36,822 nt of DNA, from positions 1 through 36,822 of the forward strand of contig JAAFIA010000048.1 of assembly GCA_013298545.1 (NCBI GenBank). Direction: 5' to 3'. This document shows positions 34,969-36,822 of the stretch, piece after piece (position 1 is the first letter of the stretch; each line of letters begins with the position of its first letter). A model generated the notes under the pieces. It was given only the letters and a program-made list of their open reading frames with translations, searched no databases and was not told where the DNA came from. Origin of the DNA: Bacteroidota bacterium. GTDB taxonomy: Bacteria > Bacteroidota > Bacteroidia > Palsa-965. The position numbers were made by a program, and so were the translations under genes.

Positions 34969-35006
34969 CACAACAATTCACAACAAATTATCTATAAACA
35001 CAACAA
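34969..35006 (+). repeat. Three CACAACAA direct repeats in helical phase
   Basis: CACAACAA occurs at 34969-34976, 34979-34986 and 34999-35006, so starts are 10 and 20 bases apart, one and two helical turns. The repeats lie between the integrase terminator and the HTH gene and could be binding sites for the HTH protein or arm sites for the integrase. Confidence 0.6.
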
Positions 35007-35067
35007 CCTACAAATGCACAGAAAATAAGATTTGGAGATTCGTATGGTAAACTAAAAAAGGAAAGCC

Positions 35068-35364
35068 ATGACAGACGAATTGATTGAAAAACTCTTGCGA
35101 AGGATAGATCAGCTAGAGCGCATGATACAGGACAACACACTTTCACAACGCATCGTGTTGAATTTTAATGAGGCCGTAGCCTTTCTCAACATCTCATCCT
35201 CACAACTCTACAAAATGACGTGCAAACGTTTAATTCCCTTTTACAAACCAAACGGAAAGATCATTTTCTTTAAGCGATCTGAGTTGGAGAACTGGATGCT
35301 TAGTAAACGCCGCATGACAGTTAACGAAATGAAATCAACGGCGCAAAAACACTTATCCTCTTGA
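35068..35364 (+). CDS. Helix-turn-helix protein, excisionase-like
   Basis: A 98-residue DNA-binding protein. Residues 1-28 form a short amphipathic helix (ELIEKLLRRIDQLERMIQD). Residues 30-80 look like a MerR/HTH_17-type winged helix: LNFNEAVAFLNISSSQLYKM, a turn with PFYKPNGKIIFFKRSELENW, typical of excisionases and Bacteroidota element regulators. A purine-rich AAAGGAAAG precedes the ATG. Its position after an integrase suggests a directionality factor or regulator of the element; the phased repeats just upstream are the obvious candidate target. Confidence 0.85.
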   Translation: MTDELIEKLLRRIDQLERMIQDNTLSQRIVLNFNEAVAFLNISSSQLYKMTCKRLIPFYKPNGKIIFFKRSELENWMLSKRRMTVNEMKSTAQKHLSS

Positions 35365-35372
35365 AACGGGAA

Positions 35373-35445
35373 GGTATTGAAATACGGCAATTGGATTAAT
35401 TTTGAAAATGAGAATTTACATGTCTTCACACTTTTTTTCAATACC
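35373..35445. repeat. 10-bp inverted repeat with 53-bp spacing
   Basis: GGTATTGAAA (35373-35382) and its exact complement TTTCAATACC (35436-35445) flank 53 bases in the spacer after the HTH gene. It could be a paired operator or recombination-protein site. No gene lies between the arms. Confidence 0.55.
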
Positions 35446-35515
35446 AACGCAACAATTGTATATCCGGTACGTTTAACAAATAACTGCAATACTCCGAAAA
35501 ACGTTACGTTAAATA

Positions 35516-35525
35516 AGGAGGAGTT
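35516..35525 (+). promoter_or_regulatory. Unusually strong Shine-Dalgarno sequence
   Basis: AAGGAGGAG sits immediately before GTTATG at 35526-35528. Consensus Shine-Dalgarno sequences are rare in Bacteroidota and I see no other as good in this window. Confidence 0.5.
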
Positions 35526-35790
35526 ATGAGTTTTAGATTTGTAAATAGTACGAATACCCAATTTTTAATCTTGATTCTTTGTTTTGATTCACAACAAAGC
35601 AATAAAGATACCCCGCTATTGGAGTTAAATTTAGTTGATTCAATTCGCACAGGGCAATTAACCCCGAATGATTGCCCATCTCCCAGAGTAAGAAATAATG
35701 CTTTCGATTCACTCGATTGCATCAAAAGAAGCGGCCCTGCCAATACCATGAGTATTGCAGAAGGCAGGGCCGTCTTCTTGTTTAGCAAAT
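35517..35790 (+). ncRNA. Hairpin-rich transcript region, candidate structured RNA
   Basis: Three perfect hairpins follow one another: CTTTGTT/AACAAAG (35577-35599), GGGCAAT/ATTGCCC (35652-35677) and CGGCCCTGCC/GGCAGGGCCG (35732-35772). The last has a 21-base loop containing an inner AATAC/GTATT pair and is followed by TCTTCTTGTTT, like a terminator. The same stretch can be read as a 95-codon frame with a strong ribosome site. I lean to a structured RNA or a leader because the frame has no recognisable protein character and the hairpins are regular, but both could be true. Confidence 0.4.
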
Positions 35791-35813
35791 TCGTATTTCC
35801 GATGTCTAACTAA
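35526..35813 (+). CDS. Possible small protein of unknown function
   Basis: A 95-codon frame, MSFRFVNSTNTQFLILILCF onward, preceded by a consensus ribosome binding site. The product has a hydrophobic start, then polar sequence (DSIRTGQLTPNDCPSP) and ends LFSKFVFPMSN. No domain is recognised. The frame passes through three hairpins, one like a terminator, which is odd for a gene. The opposite strand is open for 94 codons too. I rate a short translated leader or a non-coding RNA as equally likely. Confidence 0.4.
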   Translation: MSFRFVNSTNTQFLILILCFDSQQSNKDTPLLELNLVDSIRTGQLTPNDCPSPRVRNNAFDSLDCIKRSGPANTMSIAEGRAVFLFSKFVFPMSN

Positions 35814-35885
35814 AACGAAACGACCATGAAACAAAAACAAGCTAGTTAATTTACGGAATGTCAAATTTTTAAAACTTTTACTGTT

Positions 35886-36128
35886 ATGAAATCCCCTAAA
35901 ACTGAATACATCACCTCAGATGAGGTGTTACTGAAATACCCATGTTTACAAGCAAGGTATAACTGGAATATCACAAGTGCAGGAATATTACACTCGCTTG
36001 GAATTTTGCACGGCAAGTATTTGCGTGGAAAACGTATGCTTTTAATCTCTGTTGAATCTTTGAAGAAGTTAATTAAGTACTACAAAGAAGACATCGAAGA
36101 ATCACGTCATTTGTTTGATGAGATGTAA
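35886..36128 (+). CDS. Small unknown protein of the mobile element
   Basis: An 80-residue protein (MKSPKTEYITSDEVLLKYPC). The opening ITSDEVLLKYPCLQARYNWN and later SVESLKKLIKYYKED resemble the helix-turn-helix and recognition parts of small HTH_17-like proteins, but the match is weak. It follows a long A/T-rich leader and is closed by a strong terminator, so it is likely expressed as the last gene of this small unit. Confidence 0.65.
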   Translation: MKSPKTEYITSDEVLLKYPCLQARYNWNITSAGILHSLGILHGKYLRGKRMLLISVESLKKLIKYYKEDIEESRHLFDEM

Positions 36129-36145
36129 CAGACAAGAATAATTTC

Positions 36146-36182
36146 AAAGCCCTTTGGTATAAAACGCCAAAGGGCTTTTTTT
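36146..36182 (+). terminator. Strong rho-independent terminator
   Basis: AAAGCCCTTTGG (36146-36157) and CCAAAGGGCTTT (36167-36178) form a perfect 12-bp stem with a 9-base loop and a run of T after it. Confidence 0.95.
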
Positions 36183-36538
36183 ATTGCCATTTTTTAGAAG
36201 TGCAAGACTATCAGTAAAATTTACTTGTATGCAAAATGCACGGTTATACTACATTCCATAGAGGATAAGTTAAAATATTAGTAACGTAAGTTGAGGTGAA
36301 TATAAAATTTGTGTCGGAATATATTCAATGCCTTTTCTAGTATTGATTTGATGCAATAAAATAAATTACTCAAGCACGAATGCCACTACCAGATAGTGTT
36401 TCAATGGTTTTGTGGTAAACTCTTGCGCAAAAAATGAGCGGAACTTTGTTTCAGAAATTCAATTCTAAAAATGCGAAGGCCAAGCAAAAAAAGAATTGTA
36501 TGAGCGAAAGAAAAGTATAACTCTTAAAACAGCTAATC
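36183..36538. other. Intergenic region without visible gene
   Basis: About 356 bases of AT-rich sequence. I see no gene of convincing length, repeat, or consensus promoter box; stops are frequent in all frames. Confidence 0.5.
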
Positions 36539-36822
36539 ATGCTTACTAATCGAGAAATTGAAATGCACATGAAGGCAGGTCAAGATTACCTGAATGAACT
36601 TCACAAGCGCATTGAACTGGGAAATGCCACATTGAAAGAATTAGAAGAAATTTCTGAACGCCATAAAATGCACCCTTACATTTTATCAGCACTAGTTCTA
36701 GTTGGAGTAATTCATGCAACGGTTCAATTCCCCAAAGACTTATCTCCAGTTCGGGTCTATTTTCTGGAATACCATATTTCCTATTCTTTGGATTGGAATT
36801 TACCAGATGATTGCAGTATTCC
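36539..36822 (+). CDS. Membrane protein of unknown function, 5' part
   Basis: An open frame from ATG 36539 to the window edge, 94 codons. It starts MLTNREIEMHMKAGQDYLNE, continues with a charged helix (RIELGNATLKELEEISERHK) and then one hydrophobic helix (YILSALVLVGVIHATVQF). The rest (PVRVYFLEYHISYSLDWNLP) is polar or aromatic. Not recognised; its carboxyl end lies outside the window. Confidence 0.55.
   Translation, partial: MLTNREIEMHMKAGQDYLNELHKRIELGNATLKELEEISERHKMHPYILSALVLVGVIHATVQFPKDLSPVRVYFLEYHISYSLDWNLPDDCSI

Larger units (their letters stand above)
33430..36822 (+). mobile_element. Integrated element, left part
   Basis: A tyrosine integrase, an excisionase-like HTH protein, and small AT-rich unknown genes lie in one orientation, in a style unlike the preceding chromosome: intergenic regions are longer, terminators stronger, and one gene has a strong Shine-Dalgarno. 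The element continues past the window, so its type (conjugative element, genomic island or prophage) cannot be decided. Start coordinate is approximate. Confidence 0.65.

Noticed and set aside
35504-35788. Minus-strand 94-codon frame opposite the 35526 frame
   Set aside because: It has no ribosome site or domain and mirrors a hairpin-rich segment; the plus strand has the better signals.

Overview
The window comes from a member of the Bacteroidota (order not resolvable by eye). The evidence is the gene content: two CBM9/DUF5916 outer-membrane-type proteins, a Bacteroidota-type tgt followed by an LptF/G permease and an EamA transporter, and ECF sigma factors of the family common there. Shine-Dalgarno sequences are scarce, and several genes carry promoter boxes matching the Bacteroidota -7 consensus TAnnTTTG. 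Base composition is moderately AT-rich, and clearly more so in 22.4-23.9 kb and beyond 33.6 kb.

Layout. 1-903 is the 5' part of sucC (minus strand). 1031-5979 (plus) holds a membrane-anchored AraC-family regulator, a YceI-domain lipoprotein and a DUF5916 protein. 6071-7832 is an ECF sigma factor overlapping a membrane anti-sigma-like protein with a repeat-like C-terminus. A palindrome and a 7/14-bp tandem array fill the convergent spacer to a second DUF5916 protein (8083-10494, minus). A secreted protein of unknown function follows, then an operon in the order glycosyltransferase, ECF sigma factor, rsmG (14122 down to 11748). 14249-20075 (plus) holds a small secreted protein, a strong terminator, tgt, an LptF/G permease, a 316-bp heptad repeat array, an EamA transporter and a carotenoid-desaturase-type oxidoreductase.

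The most unusual region is 20085-28603 (minus strand). It encodes a 1579-residue multidomain protein with four helical modules, a hydrophobic segment and a C-terminal polymorphic-toxin-like tip. One base separates it from an AT-rich gene with two homologous halves (probable immunity protein). Then come a degraded second copy of the toxin tip, a small apparently frameshifted gene, an AAA+ ATPase resembling those of extracellular contractile injection systems, and an unrecognised protein. No sheath, tube or baseplate gene is present in the window. I read this as a toxin delivery or cargo locus with evidence of toxin-tip exchange.

29050-33426 (plus) is a three-gene unit of two SGNH hydrolases and an MBOAT O-acyltransferase, probably for O-acylation of a cell-surface polymer. 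From about 33.6 kb to the end lies an integrated mobile element: tyrosine integrase with strong terminator, phased CACAACAA repeats, an excisionase-like HTH protein, a hairpin-rich transcript region with an unusually strong ribosome binding site, small proteins, and a membrane protein running off the end. I saw no tRNA, rRNA or CRISPR array.
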